Shown here one piece after another: positions 1 to 14,195 of a DNA stretch of 64,000 nt (within the stretch, counting starts at the first letter, position 1; every line of letters begins with the position of its first letter). Under the pieces are notes generated by a model. That model had not been told where the DNA came from. It did not search any database and was given only the letters and a program-made list of their open reading frames with translations. The translations under genes and the position numbers were made by a program. The DNA is from Tiliqua scincoides (Eukaryota; Chordata; Lepidosauria; Squamata; Scincidae): assembly GCF_035046505.1 (NCBI RefSeq), contig NC_089821.1, forward strand, positions 56,328,256-56,392,255, given 5' to 3'.

Positions 1-655
1 CACACCTGGAGTATTGTGTCCAGTTCTGGTCGTCGCATCTCAAAAAAGACATAGTGGAAATGGAAAAGGTGCAAAAGAAAGCGACTAAGTTGATTACGGG
101 GCTGGGGCACCTTCCTTATGAGGAAAGGCTATGGCGTTTGGGCCTCTTCAGCCTAGAAAAGAGACGCCTGAGGGGGGACATGATTGAGACATACAAAATT
201 ATGCAGGGGATGGACAGAGTGGATAGGGAGATGCTTTTTACACTATCACATAATACCAGAACCAGGGGACATCCACTCAAATTGAGTGTTGGGTGGGTTA
301 GGACAGACAAAAGAAAATATTTCTTTTCTCAGCGTGTGGTCGGTCTGTGGAACTCCTTGCCACAGGATGTGGTGCTGGCGTCTAGCCTAGACGCCTTTAA
401 AAGGGGATTGGACAAGTTTCTGGAGGAAAAATCCATTATGGGGTACAAGCCATGATGTGTATGCGCAACCTCCTGATTTTAGAAATGGGTTATGTCAGAA
501 TGCCAGATGCAAGGGAGGGCACTAGGATGAGGTCTCTTGTTATCTGGTGTACTCCCTGGGGCATTTGGTGGGCCGCTGTGAGATACAGGAAGCTGGACTA
601 GATGTGCCTATGGCCTGATCCAGTGGGGCTGTTCTTATGTTCTTATGTTCTTATA
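1..655 (+). mobile_element. CR1-type LINE, 3' end (copy 1), cut by window edge
   Basis: An open frame from base 3 to 455 encodes the C-terminal part of a CR1-type reverse transcriptase, starting HLEYCVQFWS and containing LPYEERLWRLGLFSLEKRR and VVGLWNSLPQDVV, which are family hallmarks. A 3' UTR of about 170 bases follows and ends in the repeat tgttcttatgttcttatg, the kind of short tandem tail CR1 elements carry. The frame has no internal stop, suggesting fairly recent insertion. Three more copies in the window share the same tail. Confidence 0.88.
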
Positions 656-1083
656 TAGGTATGTTCATTTAAAAGTCGGATAACAGAAGCATACCCACAA
701 TGGCAAACATGTAGGAGCATCAAAAGAAAAAGGAGTAAAATGGCACACATTTACAGAGATGAAGGGGATTATCCATGATATATCATCCCAGATACACTTG
801 CACTTTCCTGGTCTAGCTGTTGTGTAAACACTCCAAGGCTAAAGGCTTCTACACATCTCGTTTGCATTCTGTCCTTACTCCAAGGAGTCCAGAGTGGCAT
901 ACATGGGGTTGTCCTCAAAACAACCCTGTAGGTTTTAACCCATTTTTGCCCAGCTCACAGGTGTACACATTTGGTTCCTGTTGCGTATATGCAATGTTGG
1001 GCAGAAATATTAAAATACTTATTCTGAACTTTCCCATCTAAGTGATGGTGACTAGTATTTTTAAAAGCAGTAATACAATAGAT

Positions 1084-1740
1084 CACTGTTTCTCAAACTG
1101 TGGGTCAGGACCCACTAGGTGGGTCGTGAGCCAATTTCAGGTGGATCCCCATTCATTTCAATACTTTATTTTTAGTATAATAGATTTGATGCCACCATGG
1201 TATGTGACTGCATTTGGGGAGACCTATACTTTTAACAGGCTACAATGTATATGCTTTTAACAATGATAGTCAATGCAGCTTACTCCAGCCATGGACCTCC
1301 ATAGCCTTGCGCCTGGGGCAAAGCTCCACGATGGCGTCCCCCCAGGCTATCGCTGCCCCCGTGCAGAAATCTGCCCCCTACTCACCAGAGGCTTATGGAG
1401 CCTCGCACAACCTTCTCCCGTATCAGGGAAACCTCTCTGCGGCAAACCAGAAGCACAGTTTCCACCCCCATCCGGAGCCTCAGGGAGGCTTCCTCAGGGT
1501 CTTAGTGGCTGGTACCTGGGACATTTGCCCCAGGGAAGTTTATGGGAGGTACACTACTGGCTTATTCCTGGGTAAGTGTGGGTAGGGTTTCAGCCTAGGA
1601 TTGTTAAAAATATTTCTTGCTTGATGATGTCACTTCCAGCCATGACATCACTTCCAGGTTAATGACATCACTTTTGGTGGGTCCTGACAGATTGTCATTC
1701 TAAAAAGTGAGTCCTGGACTAAAACGTTTGAGAACCATTG
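1084..1740. mobile_element. hAT-like non-autonomous transposon (tctcaaactg family, copy 1)
   Basis: Terminal sequences cactgtttctcaaactg and cgtttgagaaccattg are inverted repeats. The flanking octamers caatagat (1076-1083) and caataatt (1741-1748) form an imperfect 8-bp target duplication, as expected of hAT transposition. The same ends bound a shorter copy at 51818-52139. This copy has about 300 extra internal bases (roughly 1270-1570), GC-rich and without a recognised coding domain. Repeated tgacatcacttcc motifs lie near the right end. Confidence 0.75.
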
Positions 1741-2184
1741 CAATAATTATATTGCATAAAAACAACAGGTGCTACAGTTTCAATTAAACACAAAGTAGTA
1801 AAAGCACAGGTGTCAATTAGCTACTTGAAACAGATGGATTTTTTCATAGCCCTCATAGGTTAGGGAGTTCTACAATCTAAGTACTACCATTGAACAGGTC
1901 CTGCCCACCAACTAAGCCTTGAAAGAGAATGGGTTGCCATGTGTGACATCTGGTAATGTACACAGTGGGCAGGCAGATTCATGCAGTAGAAGGTGGTTCT
2001 TCAGATAGCCAGGTTCCAAGTTGTTCATAACTAACGAGATTAAGAGAAACAGTTTATAACTCAGGGCCTCCCATTGCTGTGTGGGGAATTGAAGATAGGT
2101 CTTCATTGCCGAAGTTCAACACTATCTATTGTATCAATCAAACATAAAGAAATGTGCATTTTAATGAAATGTAATTTTAATTGT

Positions 2185-2317
2185 TACCCTGCACATGCCT
2201 GATCTCGTCTGATCTCAGAAGCTAAGCAGGGTCAGGCCTGGTTAGTACTTGGATGGGAGACCACCTGTTGCTGTAGGCTTATACCATAGTCTTTCGAGAC
2301 TGAAGGCTGCCAACCAT
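2185..2317 (+). mobile_element. 5S rRNA-derived SINE with LINE-like tail
   Basis: Bases 2185-2280 closely follow vertebrate 5S rRNA, including gctaagcagggtc and ggttagtacttggatgggag, with a short internal gap near the 3' part. The internal promoter boxes are largely kept. A tail of about 35 bases follows (tttcgagactgaaggctgcc), which matches the 3' end of a LINE copy at 20805-21190. The insertion is bounded by a perfect 13-bp direct repeat taattttaattgt (2172-2184 and 2318-2330), a target duplication made on insertion. This is a SINE3-type element, not a working 5S gene. Confidence 0.9.
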
Positions 2318-2330
2318 TAATTTTAATTGT

Positions 2331-2490
2331 GATCCATTGTAGTATGTTGTGGTTTTATTAATTGTTTATGTTATATGTTTTTGTATTGCTTCATCTATAA
2401 TTGTATAGGAGTTTTATTTTGTAAGCCGCCTTGCATTCCTTTGAGTATGGTAAAAAGGTGGGGTATAAATTATTTAAATAAATAAAGACA
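2331..2490 (+). repeat. Old non-LTR retroelement 3' tail
   Basis: The sequence taagccgccttgcattc followed by ggtggggtataaatta and an aaataaataaa tail resembles a common reptilian retroelement 3' end. It directly abuts the 5S-SINE target site. Family not determined. Confidence 0.45.
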
Positions 2491-3667
2491 TATTTACTAG
2501 CTTAGATAACTCAGCAAGTCATCCTCCTCACCCTCAAAGGTCATGGATAATAAAGTGATATAAATAAATGCAAGTCGGTATATATAAGCAATTTTTAGAA
2601 GCCAAATTACAAAACTTCAAATGGAACTCAACTTATTAGTCAATCTGAATAGCATTCTGAAGTCTCTTTCCAGAAGAAAACAGGAAGTTATGGCGAAACT
2701 GCAGCTACTTGTGTTTTTCAATGAAATAACAATAAAGGTGAATTTGGTACTACAGATTTTCAAGAGCTAAATGTAGGACTGACCTCAGAGGCCTCTTTTG
2801 AGGATGACTAGGAAATTGTATGGCACACATTTTGAGCTCTTGAAATATACGAATGCAAAATATCTATTTATTACGAACCGAAGATCAGAGCATCCAAGGG
2901 AAGTTTTTTGCAGTTCTCCCTTTTCCATGCACAGGGCCACATAGAGTTTTTAGGATCACAGTGTGTAGATGGGAAAGGGTTGAGATTTGTTAGGCATTGA
3001 GGAATACTTTGGTACAAGGGGAGCTGGTTGCTGACAGCACTTAAAATAAAAAAGGCTGTAGAGCAGACTTCTGAGAGAAAGCTGACAGGTACTGAGAGAG
3101 CATCTGGTTCTGGACAACTTATTCCTTAGGGGGTGATGATCTAAATGCTCTGCATTCTCAAATAAAGACAGACACTGACAACAAGCACATTAATACTAAT
3201 GGGAGGCAATTAAAACAAATAAACTGCCAAGGGTAAATTCACACATAAAATAGACAGAAGGGGGACAAAATATATAGGAGTATGTATGCAAATACTAGAA
3301 GTCTCAAAGCCGAAATGGTAAATTAGCCTGCTACTAGAAATGTTTATAGCTAAAGTTGGCATCTCTGTTGGTGAAACTGTGAAAATCATTGGAATATTTT
3401 ATACCTGAATACATTAAATCTACACAAAGCCATACCTGAGATGCCATATTCTTTTTTAAAGTCTTCTGGATTCTGAATAGGCTCAAAACCTTACAAAAAA
3501 TAAACCTGTGGATAAGATCCAAGATTGAAATTTGGGAGAGGTGATAAGGGTCCTCTAATGAAATACACAAGCTTCACCCCATTCCCCACCAGTTTAGCCA
3601 AATCAGCCTCACTCACCTTCTAAAGACAGTAGCTAAGGGGCTGGCAAAAAGGTGAGAGGACCAGGTC
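2491..3667. other. Intergenic sequence without recognised features
   Basis: AT-rich sequence of ordinary composition. I found no convincing exon, repeat or regulatory cluster. Confidence 0.5.
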
Positions 3668-3985
3668 CAAGGTGACCAGGCATCCTCTTTTTCCAGGACA
3701 AGTCCTCTTTTTTAGCCTCTTGTCCTAGAAACGAACTTAAATGTCCTCTTCCATATGAGTGGGCCCCTGCAGGCAGCACATAGCCTTCTTGTAATTAATG
3801 AATTATATGTAATAATGATATGTATTATAGTTTTAAATTTAATAAGTAATTTGGCATTTCAGTTAACCACATGAAATCAATATACAAGTGTTTTTAGCTT
3901 TTATTTTGTCATGTCCTGCATTTTTCATGGATAACCTACATTGTGGGGTGCCTTGTCCTCTTTGAGGTCATACCTGATCACCCTG
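3668..3985. mobile_element. hAT-like non-autonomous transposon with perfect 8-bp duplication
   Basis: The ends caaggtgaccaggcatcctc and ggtcatacctgatcaccctg are imperfect inverted repeats. The octamer accaggtc flanks the element exactly on both sides (3660-3667 and 3986-3993). No coding capacity is visible in the 318 bases, which are AT-rich inside. Confidence 0.85.
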
Positions 3986-4025
3986 ACCAGGTCCCCTCTC
4001 TGGTCCCAATCCTGTTCCCTCTCCC

Positions 4026-4745
4026 ATAAGAACATAAGAAGAGCCCCGCTGGATCAGGTCAAATGCCCACCTAGTCCAGCTTCCTGTATCTCACAGTGCC
4101 AGTGGCCCACCAAATGCCCCAGGTTGCACACAAGACAACAGACACAACCTGCATCCTGGTTCCCTCCCCTACATCTGGCAATCAGAGGTGGCCTGCCTCT
4201 CAAATCAAGAGCTTGCACAGTTACTACTATGACTTGTAACCCGTAATGAACTTTTCCTCCAGAAATTTGTCCAATCCCCTCTTAAAGGCATCTAGGCAAG
4301 ATGCCATCACTACTGCCTGTGGCAAAGAGTTCCACAGACTAATTACACGCTGGGTAAAGAAATATTTTCTTCTGTCTGTCCTAACTCTCCCAACGCTCAA
4401 CTTTAGTGGATGTTCCCTAGTTCTGGTGTTATGTGAGAGGGAAAAGAGTGTCTCCCTATCCACTCTGTCCATCTCCTGCATAATTTTGTATGTCTCAATC
4501 ATGTCCCCCCTCAGGTGCCTCTTTTCCAGACTGAAAAGCCCCAAATACTGTAGCCTTTCCTCATAAGGAAGGTGCCCCAGCCCAGTAATCATTTTGGTTG
4601 CTCTCTTTTGCACCTTTTCCATCTCCACTATATCTTTTTTGAGATGTGGCAACCAGAACTGGACACAATACTCCAGGTGTGGCCTTACCATCAATTTGTA
4701 CAACGGCATTACAATACTAACAATTCCTGCAGTATTAACTCCCAC
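4026..4745 (-). mobile_element. CR1-type LINE, 3' end (copy 2)
   Basis: Minus-strand element of the same family as copy 1. An open frame (4745 down to 4227) encodes VRPHLEYCVQFWLPHLKKD and then the family C-terminus. The 3' UTR ends at cataagaacataagaaga, the complement of the TTCTTATG tail. It is 5' truncated near the VRPHLEYC region, as is usual for incomplete reverse transcription. Its 3' end lies only about 40 bases from the hAT element at 3668-3985. Confidence 0.88.
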
Positions 4746-4759
4746 AATTCAATCCCTGA

Positions 4760-5379
4760 ATAGAGTTCCTGACTTCAGCTACCCTCAGACTAGCAGGACA
4801 AATGTTATCTCCAGTCCTGAGAAGGTATCAAAATCTGGATACAAAAACATGAGTGTTCATTTGATCAGCTCGTTATGAAGAGGCCACTCTTGGTTTTGAA
4901 AAACGGACCTCTAGAAATGAAGTTTCAACTGCAAACGTCTTCTAACTTTCCATACTACTGATTTGGGACAGATGCATTCTCTTATGGTGACATGCAAGCA
5001 GAAACACTGGAGGTTGGCAGGTGGTGTGGAGGGGCTGGCCTCTTGGGAGTTCACAGGGGCCTGCGCCTTGGAAAGCCATCTTCCAAACATAAGGTGGGCT
5101 CCTCCTGCCGCACCCAAGCCTGGCACCAAATGTCCCCCTCTTCCCCGAATGTTCCTCTGTGTTCTCAGCTCCCTGTTGTGGCCCAGGGAGAACTTCTGCC
5201 GCCTTTGCACAGACTGCATTGCACATTTATCCCATTGCTCTCAGTTTCCTCATGACTGAAGCGCACACACTGAGCTCTGCTGCTGGGCCCTCTGCAGGGC
5301 GCCACCATTGTCAACACCCTCAGCACATGATGCACTCACTCCCCCAAGCCCTCCACTGAGGGAGTGGGGGAGGGGTGGC
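4760..5379. other. Sequence upstream of the CpG island, no recognised features
   Basis: Moderately GC-rich lead-in to the island. Short open frames on both strands overlap each other and show no family resemblance. Confidence 0.5.
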
Positions 5380-6790
5380 TAACACAGCCCCAGGCTAGCT
5401 GGCCACGTCGCTCTGCTGCCACGCGCGCCTGGCACTGGAGTCCTCCTCCCTGACCCAAGTGGCTTTGCTGAGGGAGGCTGCAGCCCTAGCCATGCTTTCC
5501 TGGGCGTAAGCCTCACTGGACCCCACGGGGCTTACTCCTGAGGGCAGAGGTGGCCCTGCTCTCCTCGCCCTGGGCGTCGAGAGCGCGTGGCCTGGAGATG
5601 CCTGCGCCCTGGCCTTGCGGGGGGCCCGCGTTCCCGCCAGGTAGGCGCCCAAAGGCTGGGGGGCGGGCGGGGGGGGAGGCGGCTGAGAGACTTGTTTCCA
5701 GCAGGGGATGCTGATGTGCGCGCGCAAGGGCCAGAGGGGGAGAGGCTCCCACCAAGAGCGTGGGGCGGTGCAGCTGGCCAGAGCTGGTGCGGGGGAGGCA
5801 GGCGCGCGCCCTGATTGGGATGGGGGGGGGGAGAGATGCTGGTTGACCTCTTCCCCCATCCCTCTTCCCCTCCCCTCCACCAACTCCAGTTGTGGAAGAA
5901 GAAGAAGAGCCGGAGGCGGTGCTGAGCCGGAGATGCGGCAACTCCCTGGCTCCCTTCTCGTAAGTGTCCTCTCCGCGGCTGCTCTTTGCCGTGGAAGGCG
6001 CGGGGTGATGGACGGACGGACGGACAAACGCGGGGTCACAGAGGCTGCTCCCCCCCCAGTTGCAAAGCTGATGGAATCGGATGGGAAGGAGAGGGAGCGC
6101 GCGCGCCTCTTTCAGGCTCAGTCCTCCCCCTTCCTCCTCCTCCAGCCAGCCCTGACTAGGCGACATTGTCCAGAGGGGAAAACTGCTGACAGGTGAAGGG
6201 GGATGGAGGGAGAGTCCATTGCATCCGAAATCCAGGCAGAAAGAGGACTCCGCAGAATCCAGACAGGCAGGCAGGCAGACAGACAAGGCAGGGCTTGATA
6301 TGTCGCAGCTGGGCAGCCTGTTCCAGGAACAGTGTGATCAGCCAGCCAGCCGGCTCCCAGCAACCAGCTTCGATCCTGGCACGGGACAGAGATCCGGAGG
6401 GCTCTGATGAACAGATGGACGGGGGGGATGAGAAGGGTCGCCCTGGGAAGCGGGGAGGGTAGCGCTGCCTGGAGCAGAAGCTCTCCTCCAGCCCTGGGCC
6501 ACTCGCTTCCTCGGAAGTGTCTCTCTCTCGTGCCTTTTTCAGGGGACTGCGGGATCGCACACAGGGCTCGGTGTGTGCGTGAGGAGTTGTTGCCAGACAA
6601 TAGCGCAAAGGACTTTGGCAGGGCTCGGGAGAAGGCGGTGAAGATGGAGCGGAGCGGAGCAGAGCAGAGAGAGATGGCTGTGTCAGGCTCGGTGCTTTTC
6701 CCAGGGTGTTAATGAACTCGGGGGCTGCTCTGTGTGGGAGGCAGGGAGGGGAAGCCAAGCAGACTGCGGGAGCTGGGACACCCGGCTGCA
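5380..6790 (+). promoter_or_regulatory. CpG-island promoter of the IFITM10-like gene, with candidate first exon
   Basis: This stretch is far richer in G+C and CpG than the rest of the window, with GC-box-like runs such as gggcgggcgg near 5661 and no clear TATA box. It lies directly upstream of the IFITM10-like exon in the right orientation. A consensus splice donor (ctc|gtaagtg, GT at 5960) could end a non-coding first exon that joins to 7109. The short tandem cggacggacggac at 6012-6025 lies within. Several long open frames on the minus strand are explained by low stop frequency in GC-rich DNA. Whether the island also drives a divergent transcript cannot be told. Confidence 0.65.
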
Positions 6791-6879
6791 GGCACACCAG
6801 GAACTGTTACACTGCTGCATACGTTAATGACTGCTCAGTGTGCAGAAGACTCTTTTGTGGTGCATGTGTGTAAACAAAA

Positions 6880-7108
6880 TTCTTTCTTTCCTCCTTGCCT
6901 GAAAACCCTTCCTCCTCTTCCTCCTCCACATCCCCCCTTCTTCCCTATCTCTTCCCCAATCTCTTTGCTGCCTCTTCCTCTATCATCATCCTATGTTTTC
7001 TCGTTCTTCCCCCCCCCCCCAATTCCTGCATCTTCATACTCTGTTTTTCTCTCCCATATCCTTCTCCATCCCAATCCTCCCTGCCTTCTTCCTCCCCATC
7101 TTTCTCAG
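6880..7108 (+). promoter_or_regulatory. Extended pyrimidine tract and 3' splice acceptor
   Basis: Roughly 230 bases are almost wholly C and T on the + strand, including a C run near 7011-7020, and end in tttctcag at 7108. This is an unusually long polypyrimidine tract for a single acceptor and may bind PTB or PCBP-type proteins. The purine-rich complement could form triplex DNA. It marks the 5' edge of the exon holding the start codon. Confidence 0.6.
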
Positions 7109-10519
<3,411 letters not shown>

Positions 10520-11125
10520 GTACTAAATGCAAGAAGGGCCCTACTGAATCAGACCAAAAGTCCACCTAGTCATCCCATAGATGTCAACCAGATGCCTCTG
10601 GGAAGCCCAGGACACATAGGCAAATGCTGTCATATGTTGTTGTTTCCCTTCAGCAATTAGTATTTGGAGGCATATTGCCCCTGAACCTGGAGGTAGCACA
10701 TAGCCATAACTAGTAGCCATTGATAGAGTGGTCCTTTATGGATTGATTTAATCCCCTTTGAAAAGCTGTTGGCCATCACCACATCCCAAGGTCATGAATA
10801 ACTTAATTACTGTATTTTGAGAAGAGGAACTTCTTTTGTCCATCCTCAGTCTCCAGCTTCACCAAGGGCGCAGTCCTAACCCCTTATGTTAGTGCTTTCC
10901 AGCACTGACATAAGGGCAATGCAGCTCTGAGGTGAGGGAACAAACATTCCCTTACTTTGAGGAGGCCTCCGTGAGTGACACCCAACTGCAGGATGCAGCA
11001 CATGTCCCACTGGCACCGCTGTGCCAGTGCTGGAAAGCACTGACATAAGGGGTTAGGATTGCACCCTAAATGATCCTGCGTAGTGTAATCAGAGAGGGAG
11101 AAAAACTTTTCTGTATCCACTCTCT
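10520..11125 (-). mobile_element. Older CR1/L3-like LINE 3' end, split by a MITE
   Basis: The phrase gggccctactgaatcagacc followed by aaaagtccacctagtc is the reverse complement of a CR1-type 3' UTR. The match resumes at 11069 (agagagggagaaaaac, ctctctccatctc), where CR1 coding sequence is expected. The middle, 10866-11068, is a MITE that inserted into the LINE. The LINE is strongly diverged from the four CR1 copies with the TTCTTATG tail, so it is older. Confidence 0.6.
10866..11068. mobile_element. MITE of the CAATCCTAAC family inside a CR1 fragment
   Basis: Termini gggcgcagtcctaaccc and ggggttaggattgcaccc are inverted repeats, and the inversion extends inward through tttccagcactgacataagg. 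The core contains aggtgagggaacaaacattcc and aggaggcctcc, shared by other members at 26624, 33824, 43318 and 60130. It interrupts an older LINE, giving relative ages. Confidence 0.75.
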
Positions 11126-11234
11126 CCATCTCAAGGACATTAACATATCATGAATATCAACAATACACCTAATTTTATTATGAATACTGTTCAAATATTC
11201 CTAGTTCTATGGAATCCAAATCACAAGTACTGTA

Positions 11235-11651
11235 CAGGCATCTCACTGTATCCGTGGGGGTTCAGTTTTAGCACCCTGCAAATACAGAGACCATGGATAT
11301 GGGGAAACCCTATATCCATAGTAGGGGGCCCCCCACACCCCATTATCTTTGTTTTCTTTAGCAATTATGGAAGCTTGGGTGTTTTTTGTTTTTTTAAAAA
11401 AGGAACATTCTTGCTTAACTGAAGAATGGGACGTGCCAGCCTGCACGCTACAGAGAGGAGATTAACCAAATGTTAACAGGAAACAGGAAGTTTCCAGCTT
11501 CCTGTTACTCTCCTCTAGGGTGTAGGCTGCTAAAAAAAATTACTGTAATGGACACAGGGGGAGGATTTGGTGGGGGGTCCCCTCCGGTTCTACAGATCTG
11601 CTGATACGTGAAACCAAAGATACCGGATCCGCAGATATAGGGGGATGCATG
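11235..11651. mobile_element. Tigger/pogo-like non-autonomous transposon
   Basis: Ends caggcatctcactgtatccg and ctatatctgcggatcc (read inward from the right) are inverted repeats, with a TA on each side (11233-11234 and 11652-11653), the target duplication of Tc1/mariner-superfamily elements. No transposase frame is present. A second element with related termini and TA flanks lies at 17875-18679. Confidence 0.6.
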
Positions 11652-11653
11652 TA

Positions 11654-13978
11654 CTCAATTACAAACATTAGGACATATCTCCACAGGTGGTTTGTTGGAA
11701 GATGGCTGTATACTAATTATCCAATGGTTAATAATTAATAATAATAACAACTCTGTATTTATATATCGCCTTTCTGGTCATCGGATTACTCCTCTGACTT
11801 TATTCAAGGTGGTTTACATAGGCAGGCGTTTCTAAATCCCTCAAGGGAATTTTTACAATCATAAACAGTTCTCTCTTTCAAGAACCACACAATGGTTCAC
11901 ATTGTATCTTATTCAGTCCTTGCTGATTTTCTGCAGTGCTTGGGAAAAACCTGTACTTGGGCATGAGCAGTATGCCAGGATCAAGCTTGGCCATTGGCAA
12001 CCACACCTGAATCTAAACCAGGAGAGATGGGGATGTTCTCCAGCTCATAGTGCTAAAAGTCAGTTACTGGAGCTGAGGGCTTGAGCTAGAAGCTGAAATG
12101 TAGCAAGCAGCTTTGTTGACCAGGCAGGGTCCAGCCTCCTAGCATTTTTTCCAGACATGGCCTCACTTAGACATTTTTTACTGACTATGATTTGCAGAGG
12201 CTGATGTTGCACACCACTGCTCCTTTCTGTGCCTGGACAGAGCTTTGAAGCCTGAGCACACACAGTTCCAGGTACCTGACTATGCTAGGTTGCAACCTCA
12301 GGTCTGTAAGGTTATATGTTCATATCCTGGAGTTTCTGGCACAGTGTTGGTAAGTAGTCCTTCTAGCAGTTCTGTTTCTCACTTGATTGCTTTTAGCAAA
12401 TTCTCAAGCGAAGCAGGAATGGGGAACATGAAATACTAATTAATAATGACAAGCATCGAATTGGGTTTATAGGGAAGGTATGATATAAAGTATGATGAAT
12501 CCTGGTTTCTATGAAGTTGTTCAGTGTTAAACTTTGGAGCAAATTCAGATGGTTGGGAATCTATTACATAGTTGCATTAGTAATAAATCCTGCTATTCTA
12601 TTTTACAAACAAAGGATAGGAGCAGTGTCTGTGATTTGTTTCCAAGTAGGTTGCTGAGTAGAAATGTGTGTTAAGATGACTAGCTCTGCTTCTTTCATTT
12701 ATATTTCTTTTCTAAGTACCAGCCCAAAGAAAACTGTCCTACAACAATATCCATGCTGGGGATTTTGTAAGCCTCCCAGGGAAGAGTATTTCATTTCATT
12801 GCCACTGAGAATGTCCCTTTATGTGCCCTTGTTAGTCCAGCATGGTGCATACATAATAGTGATAAGATAGTACTCTTAGTAAGTGAGCAAATACGGAATG
12901 TGGTAGACTCTAAGGCTCCAATTATTTATCTGTCATACAGCACCCATGCAAATGTAGGAGATATGAGCACCTTCCGTTACCACAGTGATATTAAAAAAGC
13001 TTGAGTTTGACAAACCATCAGGTTCTTGCTCCAAAGAATTATTATGAAAAAAACCTGAAATTAGACAGGTATAGAGTAGGGGAAGCAAATGCAAGCATAT
13101 GCAGTGCGGTCATTGCTGGATAACAGGAGTCTTACAGAATCTATGAGCTCCTTTGGGTCCTTGGAGATAAAGCAGGACAGAAGCATTTTAAACAATAGAA
13201 GTTCTCATATTGTGGCTGTAAAGCTTCACCATGAGCACTGTGTAAGTGCTTTAGAGAGGAGAGCACTGGGAGAGAGAGATTAATGTTGCTACTTTCTATG
13301 GTCATGCGACTTTTAAGCCTCCTATTGAGAAAGAGATAATCTTTGCAGTCCTTGCTCAGGTGCTCTCCAGCAAGCCTCACTTTCTCAGCAGAGTTGCTTC
13401 CTTCCCCAATCCACGGATAAAGAGCCTTCATCCTACCCTTCCTCAGACATGTGCACGGGGGGGCGGGGTGCAGTTCTATGACTGAAGGGAAGTGTGGGGG
13501 GAGGATCTCAAATGGACTTTTGTGGGGGAGAAATAGAGGGAATGTGTTCTCCAGGTTTGTTGAAAGGTATTCCTGAACCGAATCCCAGATCTGTTCACAA
13601 ATGTAGCTTTGATTGAGAGCAAAATATTTTTTGGTGAGGGCAAAATATAATATAAAATATTATAACCTGCTTGGTGAACAAGAGTGGGTGGAAGGATGGT
13701 GGTCAGAAGGCTGTGAAAAAAGAAAGCCCTATTGTGAGAAACTGAAAGAAAGTTAATGAGTGGGAAACCAGAAGTGGATTGAAGAAGGCAAGCATTCTGT
13801 TCTCTGATTGCACATTATGCTAGGCAAAGGAGATGGGGCAGTACTGTATTTACTTTCTTTTAAAGGAGTGGTGCTAGAGCTCAGGCCTGTTTAAAAATCA
13901 TACTGTGTGCCTGTTGGCCTGATTCAATGTAGGGAAGTCATTGGTAGCCAGTGAGAAAGATGGGCTGAAAGAAAACAT
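11654..13978 (+). other. Intronic sequence with little recognised content
   Basis: Contains a short decayed retroelement tail at about 11735-11830 (tatatcgcctttctggtc, caaggtggtttacatagg) and otherwise no feature I can support. Confidence 0.45.
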
Positions 13979-14089
13979 CACAGGCAGCCTAGGGGCATGA
14001 GAAGTTTGATGGGGTTGGCATCAATGGAGTGATGTGGATATGCCAGGGACATTTTTGGAAGATGAGGACCAGAGAACACAAAGAGGTAG
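13979..14089. repeat. 111-bp direct duplication, copy 1
   Basis: Begins cacaggcagcctaggggcat and ends caaagaggtag. A second copy of equal length, with a handful of substitutions, lies at 15210-15320. The right end of this copy is also the start of the foldback at 14079-14195. Confidence 0.85.
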
Positions 14090-14195
14090 TCAGAAACCTG
14101 GGGAGGAGGTACAGAATCTTACAGGTACTGAATGGAACTTTTCCAGTACCTGTAAGGTTCTGTACCTCCTCCCCAGGTTTCTGATTACCTCTTTG
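14079..14195. repeat. Foldback (inverted repeat) of about 53-bp arms
   Basis: The left arm from caaagaggtagtcagaaacc to cttacaggtactg is mirrored by the right arm ending gtttctgattacctctttg, with only one or two mismatches and a loop of roughly 12 bases. As RNA it would form a long, nearly perfect hairpin. Confidence 0.88.

Noticed and set aside
1042-1585. Open frames of 100-123 residues near 1.2-1.6 kb
   Set aside because: They span the end and centre of a hAT-like element and overlap one another in different frames. No domain recognised.
2185-2317. A functional 5S rRNA gene
   Set aside because: It has an internal gap, a LINE-like tail and target duplications, so it is a SINE. No T-run terminator follows the 5S part.
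5395-6797. Three overlapping long open frames (213-257 residues) on the minus strand
   Set aside because: They lie in a GC-rich CpG island where stop codons are rare, overlap each other in different frames, and show low-complexity Pro/Ser/Arg composition with no family resemblance.
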